64,000 nucleotides of DNA from Nostoc sp. NMS8 (GTDB lineage: Bacteria; Cyanobacteriota; Cyanobacteriia; Cyanobacteriales; Nostocaceae), in contig NZ_JABXKK010000098.1 in NCBI RefSeq assembly GCF_017115045.1, positions 186,001 through 250,000 of the forward strand. The letters are read 5' to 3'. The position numbers were made by a program, and so were the translations under genes. The notes beneath the pieces were generated by a model, which was not told the DNA's origin, did no database searches, and saw only the letters and a program-made list of their open reading frames with translations. Shown here in pieces: positions 10,401-19,116 of the stretch; position 1 is the stretch's first letter; every line of letters begins with the position of its first letter.

Positions 10401-10645
10401 ATTTGTTGGGTTTAAAGTTGAAGCGAGTAAATGAGGTTTATAAAATTGACTTAGAAACACTATATGATAGTAGGGGGCAAATATTTGCTGTTTGGCATCA
10501 ACGAGATGAGTTGATGTTAGCCCATGTTAAAAGTTTTGGCTATGAGTTGCCTGATTATTCTTCAGACTGGAAGTTTGAAATTATGCAAACTCAGTCTGGA
10601 AAGGTAGACGATAGATTATCTGCGCCGACTGTGCCGTTATTTTAA
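7484..10645 (+). CDS. Plasmid replication protein, CyRepA1/DUF3854 type
   Basis: A 1053-residue protein. Residues 130-290 carry a DUF3854/TOPRIM-like domain, seen as VICEGVKKA followed by a FYICFDFE acidic motif. A helicase-type ATPase follows, with Walker A KGTGKTT near residue 335 and Walker B VILDEVEQ near 428. The last 400 residues are helical and basic. This layout is that of the large cyanobacterial plasmid replication proteins known as CyRepA1; I rely on memory of the family. It sits among chromosomal genes with no partition genes beside it, suggesting an integrated plasmid remnant or mobile element. A hairpin may hide its start codon, and a strong terminator follows the stop. Confidence 0.7.
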   Translation: MHLHYLHPQHLEELVKSSSIDLHLVQLNFKSLQGVTAYEYLLISELLPRTNTGMLKAGWLQRYAHITEGGWWCSGLDPLNNWQMMEWGCFKPNQPRQNHNGKSIKYEHPPSTPTRVFCLRVTLQVWQQVAERYNLAMPDNISINADGEAGGFWQWVMQQNIPLVICEGVKKAATLLTQGYIAIAIPGITSGYRVVKDEFGKVTRRQLIPDLAAFAITKRSFYICFDFETQPKTIAAVNNAISQLGCLFQQKNCPVKVVELPGMEKGVDEFIIAKGASSFEKVYRQSVDLEIYLAQTKPHTELSIPAALTFNRPYIGEIPFPTSGLVGVKSAKGTGKTTALQSVVQQAKSRKQPVLLITHRILLGRFLCEKIGIQWGRNKENGDKKIAQTLTPAPPILRSPFPQQSLGLCVDSIWKLNPENWRGAIVILDEVEQSLWHLLNSNTCKHKRVKILKLFQQLIATVLTTGGLVIAQDADLSDVSLEYLQGLAGIKLTPWVVLNQWKPQHGWDVTFYDSPNPTPLIHQLELDLLAGRKCYVTTDSRAGRYSCETIERYLKERLQKLRRQFPKTLVVSSHTTNTPGHAAVDFIAAINQKISEYDGVFVTPSLGTGISIDVQHFDRVYGIFQGVIADSEARQALARVRDDVPRVVWCAKRGIGLIGSGSTNYRLLSDWYQENQKENLALLSPLHKIDVDLPLVYDPIHLRTWAKLSARVNASIRLYRQSMQDGLVADGHQIQMRSNAVHNNIIRDLRLAFLATDADDLATRRRLVLEIVKVQKDWTQSRQKAKEIKRKIKDIKQQNQLSVATAVANAKDIDYVEYEQLLVKHSLTDRERNQINKYILRQRYGVEVTPWLKLQDEQGYYRQLLIHYYLTHESEYFHVRDEQEWHQQLSWGEGKVFLPDLKTYTLKVEAMRALGMLQFLEVKRQFIENEPDLILLKNVAFQHSKHIKRALGINLVGEKEQVSAIKILSRLLNLLGLKLKRVNEVYKIDLETLYDSRGQIFAVWHQRDELMLAHVKSFGYELPDYSSDWKFEIMQTQSGKVDDRLSAPTVPLF

Positions 10646-10684
10646 GATATAGCGGTTTTCATTAAGAAGCAAATAGAACTAACT

Positions 10685-10720
10685 AAAACCCCTCCTGAAG
10701 AACTTTTCAAGAGGGGTTTT
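10685..10720. terminator. Strong intrinsic terminator
   Basis: AAAACCCCTC at 10685-10694 pairs perfectly with GAGGGGTTTT at 10711-10720. The A and T runs make it functional in both directions, between the convergent Rep-like gene and the 104-aa gene. Confidence 0.85.
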
Positions 10721-10728
10721 GTAATAGC

Positions 10729-11043
10729 CTACTCCATTGGATCGTCTCTGCCAATGCCAAGCGATCGCAACTGCACTCTCACACTATCCCAATCTTGCCC
10801 GCAGTAGTAGTATTTTTTTTGGCGTAAGTCTGCTAGATAGTAGCCGGCTTTTCCGCCATTAATCCGAAATAACTCAACAACAACTTTCTTTTTAGTTGTG
10901 CCAAACATGAATTCAATATCACCATCTGGTAAATTTAATGGGTTGTAAAAAGTTTTACCTTTTCTAAAATGCCAGTAAGACCTTTCGGGTGTGATTTTGC
11001 GCTCAATGACTCGAAAGCTAATGGGGTGAATAATGCTGTTCAT
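10729..11043 (-). CDS. Hypothetical protein (104 aa)
   Basis: A basic, aromatic-rich protein with no signal peptide or membrane segment. It contains repeated Tyr/Trp patterns such as RSYWHFRKGKTFYNPL and YYLADLRQKKYYYCGQDW. I do not recognise a family. It is transcribed toward the Rep-like gene and separated from it by the bidirectional terminator. It may belong to the same mobile unit, but nothing in the sequence proves this. Confidence 0.6.
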   Translation of the reverse strand: MNSIIHPISFRVIERKITPERSYWHFRKGKTFYNPLNLPDGDIEFMFGTTKKKVVVELFRINGGKAGYYLADLRQKKYYYCGQDWDSVRVQLRSLGIGRDDPME

Positions 11044-11208
11044 AACTGTTAAGCTTTAATTAGACTTTCAAATAAATGAAACCTGTTCGCAGGATTGAAA
11101 CGAAACATCCTCGAAACAGTCACAATAGTAGTTGGAATAATTTTGAAAACATATCGCTAACAATCCTGATGCTTTAGGCTAGAGAATGTCAAAAGCCAAA
11201 AAAGTTAT

Positions 11209-13026
11209 ATGAATGCTGAAGATTTTTTTAACCAAGGATTAAACCACAATCTACAAGGGGACTATCAAGCCGCGATCGCAGCTTACACCCAAGCAATCAA
11301 GCTAAATCCTGACTATGGCGAAGCTTACCATAATCGCGGGCTGATTTTAACTGGTCAACTCAAAGATTATCGTAGTGCGATCGCTAACTTCAATCGCGCC
11401 ATCGAAATCAATCCCAATTTTGCCATAGCCTATTACAACCGCGCTAATGCTCGTTACTTTTTAGCCGATTATCAAGGTGCCATCGCTGACCATAATCAAG
11501 CACTACAATTAGATCCCAATCTGGCGCAATCTTACCACAGCCGGGGAAATGCCTACTTTGCTTTGGAAAACTACGATAAGGCGATCGCAGATTATATCCA
11601 AACAATCGAAATGAGTACCCAATTAGCTGATAACATCAATATTGATATTGCCAACGCTTATCATAATCGGGGCGTAACTCGTTTTGAACGTGGCGATCGT
11701 CAAGGAGCAATCGCAGATTTTCAGCAAGCTTTACAATGGCATCCCCATTTTGCCGCAGCTTACAGCAATCGCGGTAACATCCACCAGATTTTAGGCAATT
11801 ATCAAGAAGCGATCGCTGACCATAACCAGGCATTAGAATTAGATCCTAACTTGGCGGAAGCTTATCATAACCGAGGTAATGCCCACTACGCTTTAGCAGA
11901 TTATCAAAGTGCGATCGCAGATTACAACCACGCCCTAAAAATCAATCCCAGCTTTGCCGGAGCGTACTATAATCGGGGTCTTGTGCTAGCTCACCTCAAA
12001 AACTATCATGAAGCAATTGCAGACTTTAACCAAGCATTAAAGCTGAATCCTGATGATGTGCAAGCTTATTGTGAGCGTGGTCTAGTTCGTAGTACTCTTG
12101 AAGACTATCAGGGTGCGATCGCAGATTATAAGCAAGCGTTACAAGAAAATCCGACTCTAGCTTTAGTATACGGCTTTCGGGCTAATGCTCTTCGCCGATT
12201 GGGAGATTATCAAGGTGCAATTGAAGATAGCAATCGTTTATTACAACTCAATCCTAATTTAGCAGAAGGATATTGCGATCGCGCCGCAGCTCGTCGTTCT
12301 TTAGGTGATCATAAAGGCGCAATTAAAGATTACGATCGAGCATTAGAAATTAATGATAAATTAGCCGCAGCTTATTATGGTCGGAGTATTGCCCGTGAAG
12401 CCTTGCAAGATTTACAAGGAGCAATTGACGATAACACTCAAGCCATAGAACTTGTTCCTGATTTTTCTCAAGCCTATTGCAATCGGGGAAATGCTCGTCG
12501 TCTTTTAGGAGATGAACAAGGAGCGATCGCCGATTATAATCAAGCATTAAAAATTAATCCTAATTTAATTGAAGCATATTACAACCGAGGTTCTACCCAC
12601 TATGCTTTAGAAGCTTATGAAAGTGCGATCGCAGATTACACCCAAGCATTGCAAATAAATCCCCAATCTGCTGCATTTTACAGCGATCGCGCCAATGCTC
12701 GCTATGCCCTAGAAGATTATCAAGGGGCAATAGAAGATTACAGTCGGGCGATCGCGATCGACCCCAGCTTTGCCGAAGACTGGTATAATCGGGGTCGTAG
12801 CCGTTCTCTGCTGGGAGATTTACAAGGAGCGCTTGCAGACTTAAACCAAGCCTTACAGCGTCAGCCTAATTGGGCTTCCGCTTACATTCTTCGGGCAGAT
12901 GTCTACCGCAATCTAGGAGACTCTCAAAGAGCAATTGCGGATTTCTGGAAATCCGCAGACTTGTATTACCAAGAAGGAAATATCCAGTATTATCAGCAAA
13001 TTATTGAGCTAATTGAACAGCTTTGA
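11209..13026 (+). CDS. TPR-repeat protein (about 16 repeats)
   Basis: The whole 605-residue chain consists of 34-residue tetratricopeptide repeats. The recurring pattern is AY.NRG.....G.Y..AI.DYNQAL..NP. TPRs form a right-handed superhelix for protein binding. No signal peptide, kinase or transferase domain is attached, so it is a pure scaffold. The encoding DNA repeats GCGATCGC within many repeat units (the Ala-Ile-Ala step), making the gene prone to repeat-number change. The partner is unknown. Confidence 0.93.
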   Translation: MNAEDFFNQGLNHNLQGDYQAAIAAYTQAIKLNPDYGEAYHNRGLILTGQLKDYRSAIANFNRAIEINPNFAIAYYNRANARYFLADYQGAIADHNQALQLDPNLAQSYHSRGNAYFALENYDKAIADYIQTIEMSTQLADNINIDIANAYHNRGVTRFERGDRQGAIADFQQALQWHPHFAAAYSNRGNIHQILGNYQEAIADHNQALELDPNLAEAYHNRGNAHYALADYQSAIADYNHALKINPSFAGAYYNRGLVLAHLKNYHEAIADFNQALKLNPDDVQAYCERGLVRSTLEDYQGAIADYKQALQENPTLALVYGFRANALRRLGDYQGAIEDSNRLLQLNPNLAEGYCDRAAARRSLGDHKGAIKDYDRALEINDKLAAAYYGRSIAREALQDLQGAIDDNTQAIELVPDFSQAYCNRGNARRLLGDEQGAIADYNQALKINPNLIEAYYNRGSTHYALEAYESAIADYTQALQINPQSAAFYSDRANARYALEDYQGAIEDYSRAIAIDPSFAEDWYNRGRSRSLLGDLQGALADLNQALQRQPNWASAYILRADVYRNLGDSQRAIADFWKSADLYYQEGNIQYYQQIIELIEQL

Positions 13027-13047
13027 ATGACACGCCGCTAATCACAA

Positions 13048-13112
13048 AGACGCGATAAATCGCCATCTCTACAATAATCAGTCGTTTGTAGAGACGGCGA
13101 TTCATCGCGTCT
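13048..13112. repeat. 27-bp inverted repeat (hairpin element)
   Basis: The 27 nt at 13048-13074 are the complement of 13086-13112 with two mismatches, both G-T compatible in RNA; the loop is 11 nt. The arms contain GCGAT..ATCGCC and TCTCTACAA. It lies between the convergent TPR and oxidoreductase genes and could serve as a two-way terminator. Similar hairpins built on GTAGAGACGCGAT are common repeats in Nostoc genomes (recalled, not searched). Confidence 0.8.
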
Positions 13113-13124
13113 CTAGACATGATA

Positions 13125-14327
13125 TTATTCCAAGCGAAAGCGTTCCATAAAACGGCGGTCAATCCAATCTTTGTAATGCCACAATAGTTTGTGGGGTGGT
13201 AAAGTGATGATACCTCGTGTGGCTATGGCTCGTTTATCTCCTGTACCAATTAAACTTAAATATTGTTTCTGTGGCTTATAAGGTTTAAGCGACTTACCTA
13301 ATAGAATTCGCTGCAAATTCTCAAATAAAGGTTTGCCTTGTCTAACAGCAAATACCCCAGCTTTTGGACGGGGATGGTTTACCATTGTGGCAATGTCACC
13401 AGATGCAAATACCTGCGGATGCGTTTGAGATTGCAACGTATCTTCTACCAAAATAAAACCTTGTTTATTAGTTCCTAGTCCAGCGTTTTTTAACCATTCG
13501 GGTGCTGATGCTTGTGTTACCCAAAAGATTTTATTGCACTCTACTTTCAACCCAGATTCACATTTAATTTCAAATACTTCTTTAGTTTCCTTAGATGTTA
13601 TGGGTGCAATTTTACACACAGTTTCACCAAGATGGACTTTAATGCCTTGCTCAATTAAAGTTTGCTGAAGTTGATGCCGTACTGACTGATGATAATTGGG
13701 CATCAGTTCTTGTCCACGCTGGAATAAATGAATTTCCAGGTTTTGAATAGGTTGTTGAGCTTGATGTAAAATCTGGTGTAAACGCGATCGCATCGATAGC
13801 GCTAATTCTACACCACCTGCGCCTCCACCTGCGATCGCAATGCTAATTGGTTCTTGAGGATTTTTACCTACAGCTTCAATTAATTCACGCCAATGCTCTA
13901 ATAGCTGCGATACTGGTTTAGCTGCGATCGCATATTCTGCCGCACCTGATACAGATATTGTGGCGGGAGTGCTGCCAATATCAATAGACAGCACATCGAA
14001 ATCTACCGCTAGTCCGCTAGCACAAAGAACTTTGTTATTTTTCAAGTCTAGGGCAACTACCGTGTCAATACATAACTGTGCTTGAGCAAAGTTCGCCAAG
14101 GGTTGCAAGTCAATATGGCATTCATCGTGGCTATAAAATCCGGCAATGTGTCCTGGTAACATTCCAGAATAAGCTGTCTTTGATGCTGCACTAATCAATG
14201 TTAAATGTATTCCTGGTAACGGTTTTGTTCCAAACATTTTCATAACAATAGCATGGCTATGACCGCCACCAATTAACACCAGTTTTTTAACTATTGGCTG
14301 TGTATTTTGCTGCATTTTAATACTCAT
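13125..14327 (-). CDS. FAD-dependent pyridine-nucleotide oxidoreductase (SelD N-terminal/NDH-2-like)
   Basis: A 400-residue flavoprotein. The FAD-binding motif VLIGGGHSHA is at residues 17-26, the NAD(P)-binding motif AIAGGGAGGVELA in the middle, and the second FAD motif FASGDIATM before the C terminus. The GGGHSH form is typical of the domain found fused to selenophosphate synthetase SelD and of free-standing NDH-2-like relatives. There is no SelD domain here, so it is the stand-alone form. An in-frame ATG 12 bp downstream is an alternative start. The electron acceptor is unknown. Confidence 0.85.
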   Translation of the reverse strand: MSIKMQQNTQPIVKKLVLIGGGHSHAIVMKMFGTKPLPGIHLTLISAASKTAYSGMLPGHIAGFYSHDECHIDLQPLANFAQAQLCIDTVVALDLKNNKVLCASGLAVDFDVLSIDIGSTPATISVSGAAEYAIAAKPVSQLLEHWRELIEAVGKNPQEPISIAIAGGGAGGVELALSMRSRLHQILHQAQQPIQNLEIHLFQRGQELMPNYHQSVRHQLQQTLIEQGIKVHLGETVCKIAPITSKETKEVFEIKCESGLKVECNKIFWVTQASAPEWLKNAGLGTNKQGFILVEDTLQSQTHPQVFASGDIATMVNHPRPKAGVFAVRQGKPLFENLQRILLGKSLKPYKPQKQYLSLIGTGDKRAIATRGIITLPPHKLLWHYKDWIDRRFMERFRLE

Positions 14328-14372
14328 TTTTAGTTAAGGGACTGACAAATAAAAAAATATGCAATTAACTCT

Positions 14373-14430
14373 TGTGGGGTGGGCGACACGAGAGCCATAC
14401 AGACTGGGCGCTCATGTTACCCACCCCACA
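14373..14430. repeat. Inverted repeat (TGTGGGGTGGG/CCCACCCCACA)
   Basis: An 11-bp perfect inverted repeat at 14373-14383 and 14420-14430 encloses 36 nt. It lies upstream of the oxidoreductase start, in the divergent gap to the first pentapeptide gene. It resembles the small GTGGGGTGGGC hairpin repeats scattered in cyanobacterial genomes. Confidence 0.6.
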
Positions 14431-14577
14431 ATATTGGATAATTTATTTCTTAGAGTTCCCTATATTCGCTCAATAGTTAGATTTTTCATTTTGTTTATTG
14501 AATTAGCATATTCAGATTGTAAAAAAGGCTGTTAGCCCTTGTGGAGATTTTCAGTAATTATTAATGTTTCTCATATC

Positions 14578-15288
14578 ATGAAAAATATTTTATCAAAAAA
14601 TAACATTCAAATATCAAAAATATTCTTGTGGATACCGATTTTCCAGAAGCAAGTAAAAAAAACTCGGCATCAGTCGCCAAAACAACGTTTAAGAATAGCA
14701 AGCGAACAGCTAGGAAATAACACAATAGAAAACAGTCTAGCTGTAATTAATGATTTAGAGCAAATTGCCCATAATCATCCACAGTACCACTGGATAATCA
14801 TAGACATTCTGAGTAATTTTGTAAGAAAAAATGCTCCTTACATACCCCAAGAGAAAGTAACAAGCAATCTATCAACAAAAGTTCGTGTAGATATTCAAGC
14901 AGCATTGACTGTTATTGCCAAAAGAGATGTAAACAAAGACCCAGAAAATGAGCAACTTGATTTGAGCTTCACAGACATGAGAGGAGCAAATTTAAATGGG
15001 GCGAATCTACAACAGACAAATCTCTATCAAGCTAATCTTGCTGGGGCAAATCTTAGAGAAGCTAATCTAGCGGGAGCAATACTGAGTGCAGCGAATCTAG
15101 AAGGAGCTAACTTATATCTAGCCAACTTAGAAGGAGCAATCCTCAGTGCAGCCAATCTAGAGAGAGCTAACTTTTCTAGAGCTAACCTGCATCGTGCCAG
15201 TTTATATCTAGCTAGATTGGATGGGGCAATTTTAAATGATGCCATACTTGATGCGGCAAACCTCAGAGAAACCAAATTCTCTAACTAA
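14578..15288 (+). CDS. Pentapeptide-repeat protein (236 aa)
   Basis: The last 110 residues are pentapeptide repeats, A(N/D)LxX, beginning near DLSFTDMRGANLNG. Such repeats fold as a right-handed quadrilateral beta helix. Before them lies a helical domain (EQLGNNTIENSLAVINDLEQ, then HWIIIDIL) related to that in the two following pentapeptide proteins. Those have N-terminal membrane segments; this one does not. The ATG at 14578 is preferred to an upstream TTG at 14539. The function of this family is unknown. Confidence 0.85.
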   Translation: MKNILSKNNIQISKIFLWIPIFQKQVKKTRHQSPKQRLRIASEQLGNNTIENSLAVINDLEQIAHNHPQYHWIIIDILSNFVRKNAPYIPQEKVTSNLSTKVRVDIQAALTVIAKRDVNKDPENEQLDLSFTDMRGANLNGANLQQTNLYQANLAGANLREANLAGAILSAANLEGANLYLANLEGAILSAANLERANFSRANLHRASLYLARLDGAILNDAILDAANLRETKFSN

Positions 15289-15561
15289 AATACTAATATC
15301 ATATCCGCTTGATTAATTTTCCTAACTCCATACTCCCAACTCACCATTTCTTATTTTCAGTGTAATCCGTAATTATTGTACTGCAAGGGTTCCATTGATT
15401 TGGAATGGGTGGTTTATTTATGCCGTAATCTATAAGTATATTCGATATTATTCCGTAGTTCAACGAGTGTCTTGACACCTATTATAATTTTCTGCTAGAT
15501 GCTATACTATTTTTCCCCAACATCTAAGTAATAATTCTAGGTTGTAAGGAAAATTTTTACC

Positions 15562-17037
15562 ATGTCTTCTAAAAAGACAGACCCTCTGTTGAATTGGTTG
15601 ATCGCTATAACACTTATATTTGGTTTCTCATTGACTGTAATTTTCTTTGTCTTGTCAAGTATTAAAGAATTGTCAATTCAAGAAAAAATTCAGTATAGAA
15701 ACCAAGCTTTAACAACTACTGCAATAGTTTTTCTCGCATCGGCAGCAATGTTTAATACCTATTATGCAGCAAGGCGTGCCCAAGCGATGCAAAAGAGTGC
15801 GATCGCATCTGAGAAAAGCTTAGAAATTGGCCTGCAAAATGCCAAACTCAATCAAGACAGATTGATTGCAGAGCGCTTTATGGGCGCAATTGCCCAGCTT
15901 GGTCATGAAAAGGTTGAAACCCGCACAGGTGCAATTTATGCCCTAGAAAGAGTTGCTCAGGATTTTCCTCAAGAACACTGGACAATTATGGAAATTCTCA
16001 CTGCCTTTGTGCGAGAGAATGCACCTATCCACCACGTAAAAGGTGAGCAACAAAACCCCGAATATCAAGGAGCAGTTTATTCAAGTAGGCGTAGAGGTGG
16101 GTCGCGTCCGACACCGCAGGTAGATCAAAATCTTCATGAAGAATTGCCAAAAATACGCACCGATATTCAAGCAGCCCTGAGTGTTATCGGCAGACGTAAT
16201 CTACTCGAAGACCCAAAAGATCAGAAACTTGATTTACGTAATACCGACATTAGACAAGCAGACCTACTAAAAACTAACCTGCAACAAGCTGACCTGCGTG
16301 GGGCTGACTTGAGTGGGGCTGACCTGCGTGGGGCTGACTTGAGTGGGGCTGACCTGAGTGGCGCTAAACTTATTAAGTCGATTCTTTATGAAACCAAATT
16401 ACTAAAAGCTAGCTTATACGGAGCTAACCTTTGTTGGGCTAACCTCAATCGTACCAACCTCTCTGGAGCAAATCTACGTTCAGCTAATCTCTCTGGAGCA
16501 AGTCTGCGTGCAGCGAATTTACAGGGAGCGAACCTTTATAAAGCTAACTTGCAACAAGCGACTTTAAAAGTCGCTAATCTCTCTGGAGCAAAGTTGTTTT
16601 TAGCTAACTTGCAAGGAGCAAAATTGGGTAAAGCCAACCTACAGCAAACGGGTTTGATTGGTGCTAACCTCTGTGGGGCGAACTTAAATGGAGCTAACCT
16701 TTCTGGGGCTAATTTGAATGCAGCTAAACTCCACCAAACAGAAGTCTATTTTGCCAACCTCTCAGAAGCCAGTTTAACGGAAGCTGACTTGTATCAGGCT
16801 AACCTGATTGGAGCAAACTTATATAGGGCAACCTTTTATCAAGCTAATCTAACTCAGGCAAACCTGATGGGAGCTAACTTTTCACAGACTAATCTAAGTG
16901 ATGTCAAGCTGGAAGGAACAATTTTGACAGGAGCAAAAAACTTAGAATTGCAGCAGATTAGAGATGCACTTGGCGATCGCACCACTCGTCTACCTGATTA
17001 TATCGAAGCACCGACACATTGGCGGCAGTCTGGTTAA
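15562..17037 (+). CDS. Membrane-anchored pentapeptide-repeat protein (491 aa)
   Basis: Two N-terminal hydrophobic segments (about residues 12-33 and 49-68) are followed by a cytosolic helical domain: AERFMGAIAQLGHEKVETR, then YALERVAQDF and HWTIMEILTAFVREN. From about residue 225 the chain is pentapeptide repeats to near residue 460, ending with a short IRDALGDRTTRLP tail shared with the next pentapeptide gene. The domain plus tail arrangement is a recurrent cyanobacterial type of unknown role. A perfect 30-bp tandem duplication sits at 16291-16350. Confidence 0.88.
   Translation: MSSKKTDPLLNWLIAITLIFGFSLTVIFFVLSSIKELSIQEKIQYRNQALTTTAIVFLASAAMFNTYYAARRAQAMQKSAIASEKSLEIGLQNAKLNQDRLIAERFMGAIAQLGHEKVETRTGAIYALERVAQDFPQEHWTIMEILTAFVRENAPIHHVKGEQQNPEYQGAVYSSRRRGGSRPTPQVDQNLHEELPKIRTDIQAALSVIGRRNLLEDPKDQKLDLRNTDIRQADLLKTNLQQADLRGADLSGADLRGADLSGADLSGAKLIKSILYETKLLKASLYGANLCWANLNRTNLSGANLRSANLSGASLRAANLQGANLYKANLQQATLKVANLSGAKLFLANLQGAKLGKANLQQTGLIGANLCGANLNGANLSGANLNAAKLHQTEVYFANLSEASLTEADLYQANLIGANLYRATFYQANLTQANLMGANFSQTNLSDVKLEGTILTGAKNLELQQIRDALGDRTTRLPDYIEAPTHWRQSG
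16291..16350 (+). repeat. Perfect 30-bp tandem duplication within a pentapeptide gene
   Basis: Positions 16291-16320 and 16321-16350 are identical. Each unit encodes two pentapeptides (DLRGA DLSGA), so the duplication adds ten residues in frame. Neighbouring repeats have diverged at third positions, which marks this one as recent. Confidence 0.9.
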
Positions 17038-17766
17038 GTTATCAGAGCATCATTAGTTATTTGGGCGTATTCTACCAGTTTTACTTAATGCTATAGTTTT
17101 TACCAAAAGTCTCCGTAACAATTCTGGAAATGAGGAAGATGAAAGCTATGTCTGATAACAACACAGACATACTGAGAAATTTGTTTATTGGATTATTTAT
17201 TCATTTATCGAAAAACAAGAAATAGATGAGAATACTGCTGCTATCTATGGCTTGTAGGAGAATATAGAAGAGAGCAATCTTGCCTATAGTATTTAAGAAA
17301 TGTTGAGAGAGAAACCATGCAATCAGCAATACGCAATAAGAGCAGGGTTTCAATAGCACATCGTTTAACCTGTGGGCAGCAGAAGAATTACTCACAGTGA
17401 TTTCTAACTTAGTCCAATCTACTTGGGGTTTGCGATCAACCTGAGTAATTAAATAAACCTGGTTAATGTTACAGATTTTAAACTATTTCTCACAAGTAAT
17501 ATCGTTTTTCTAATTGCCTGAAATACTCCAGTTCATAGAGAAAAATGTTGTGTCCCAACTGCTAATCGTTCGTGAATAATGCGATCCCTGACTTCTTTAG
17601 AAAGTTTAGGATCTTGTCGAGCGCGAATGATTGAGGATGACTGTATATGGATAATTTTTATGTCGTAGATTTAATAGGTGGTCAATTTTATCCGTGTTTT
17701 TACTCTATCATAACTTTACGGATACTCTTAGAATCAACCTAAATTTATTTCCGTAAGGAGTCGGAT
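17038..17766. other. Gap between pentapeptide genes
   Basis: There is no full gene in 729 bp. The only coding-like signal is a short minus-strand stretch at 17533-17670. The rest is AT-rich and shows no recognisable RNA gene or repeat. Confidence 0.5.
17533..17670 (-). pseudogene. Possible gene fragment (45 codons)
   Basis: Between two stops the minus strand encodes a coherent hydrophilic segment that includes SSSIIRARQDPKLSKEVRD and ends in RIIHERLAVGTQHFSL. There is no start codon near its beginning. Composition and the clean C-terminal end suggest the tail of a lost gene. I do not recognise the family. Confidence 0.3.
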
Positions 17767-19008
17767 ATGAAGACTTATGACATGTCTTTCATAAAGACCA
17801 ATGGGCACACGACTTTGTTGGCATTTATCTCAATTATATTTATTTTATCATTCACTCTAATTTTCTCATTTTTTGAAAACATTCAAGAATTTTCAACTCA
17901 AGAAAAAATCGAATACATTACTCAAGCATTAACAACTATTGCCATAATTATTGGAGGATTGGCATTAATTATTAATGCTTACTATACCTCTAGACTCTCT
18001 CTAGATGAGAATCACAGTCTGTTAACCCAACTTCTGGCTGGAACACTAGCTTGGGATAAAAATATCGGAAATGGCATCAATCATACCCAAGTAACTCCAC
18101 AAGAAATTGTTCCCGAACGCTTTTCTAAAGCAATTGAACAATTGGGAAATGAAAAGATTGAGACGCGATTTGCGGCAATTTATGCTTTAGAACGAATTGC
18201 CAAAGATTCTCCAAAAGACCATTGGACAATCATGGAAATTCTCGCTGCTTTTATCCGCGAAAATGCCTCGGCGAATCAGGAATATGAGGACGAGTCAAGG
18301 CAATCATCCAAACTTCCTACAGATATTCAAACAGCCTTAACTGTCATTGGACGACGCGATTCATACAAAGATCCAATCAATCAGAAACTTGATTTACGCA
18401 ATACAGACTTGAGTAATGCAGACTTAACGGAAGCTAACCTCTCAAGGGCGATGTTTGTCGGAGCTAACTTGCAATGGGTCAATTTTACACGAGTCAATCT
18501 CTCGGAAGCAGATTTATCAGTAACCTATCTTTGTGGTTCAGTCCTCTACGAAGCCAACCTGCAAAAAGCCATCCTCCCAGAAGCCAATCTCCAAGGCGTA
18601 GTCCTCAGAAAAGCGAACCTTTCTCAAGCAATTCTTTATGATGCCAATTTGGAAGGTGCAGTTCTTTGTGATGCCAATTTGGCAGGTGCAGTTCTTTGTG
18701 ATGCTAACTTGGAAGGAGCAATTCTTTGTGATGCTAACTTAGAAGAAGCCAACCTTGAGGGTAGCAATCTCCAAGATGCAAACTTGATTGGCAGTAACTT
18801 GCAAAGGGCAAAACTGGCTGGAGCTAATTTAGACAGTGTATTACTGAGTACAGCTAACCTCCAAGAAGCTAATTTCCAAGAAGCTAACCTCTGTGGAGCA
18901 AACTTAAGCGGTTCGGAAAATGTAGAATCGCAGCAGATTGAACAAGCAATTGGCGATCGCACAACCATCCTACCGGAAAATCTGAAAATACCCCAGCACT
19001 GGCGATAA
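17767..19008 (+). CDS. Membrane-anchored pentapeptide-repeat protein (413 aa)
   Basis: It has the same architecture as the gene at 15562. Two hydrophobic segments lie near residues 17-37 and 56-77. The helical domain contains RFSKAIEQLGNEKIETR, YALERIAKDS and HWTIMEILAAFIREN. Pentapeptide repeats run from about residue 210 to 385, then a QAIGDRTTILP tail. Several repeats are of the unusual form AVLCDANLEG, repeated almost exactly at 18657-18738. A ribosome-binding site GTAAGGAG precedes the ATG. It is a diverged paralogue of its neighbour; the role is unknown. Confidence 0.87.
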   Translation: MKTYDMSFIKTNGHTTLLAFISIIFILSFTLIFSFFENIQEFSTQEKIEYITQALTTIAIIIGGLALIINAYYTSRLSLDENHSLLTQLLAGTLAWDKNIGNGINHTQVTPQEIVPERFSKAIEQLGNEKIETRFAAIYALERIAKDSPKDHWTIMEILAAFIRENASANQEYEDESRQSSKLPTDIQTALTVIGRRDSYKDPINQKLDLRNTDLSNADLTEANLSRAMFVGANLQWVNFTRVNLSEADLSVTYLCGSVLYEANLQKAILPEANLQGVVLRKANLSQAILYDANLEGAVLCDANLAGAVLCDANLEGAILCDANLEEANLEGSNLQDANLIGSNLQRAKLAGANLDSVLLSTANLQEANFQEANLCGANLSGSENVESQQIEQAIGDRTTILPENLKIPQHWR

Positions 19009-19014
19009 TGTGAT

Positions 19015-19034
19015 GGGCAATTGATGAATTGCCC
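19015..19034 (+). terminator. Hairpin after the pentapeptide gene
   Basis: GGGCAATT at 19015-19022 pairs with AATTGCCC at 19027-19034 around a 4-nt loop, starting 7 bp after the stop codon. It lacks a T run, so termination is only probable. Confidence 0.55.
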
Positions 19035-19116
19035 AAAATCATCTATGTGCTTTCACTAATGCCAACCAACTAACTCATCTGCTAGAGATGTCTATTGGTT
19101 TATTGTTATATAAGAA

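Noticed and set aside
11092..11101. GGATTGAAAC, the usual 3' end of cyanobacterial CRISPR repeats
   Set aside because: Only one copy was found, with no second repeat or spacer-like periodicity and no cas genes nearby.
15027..15275. Open frames opposite the pentapeptide repeats (also 18636-18968)
   Set aside because: Antisense readings of tandem repeats stay open by codon periodicity; they are Leu/Ala/Ser repeats without family pattern.
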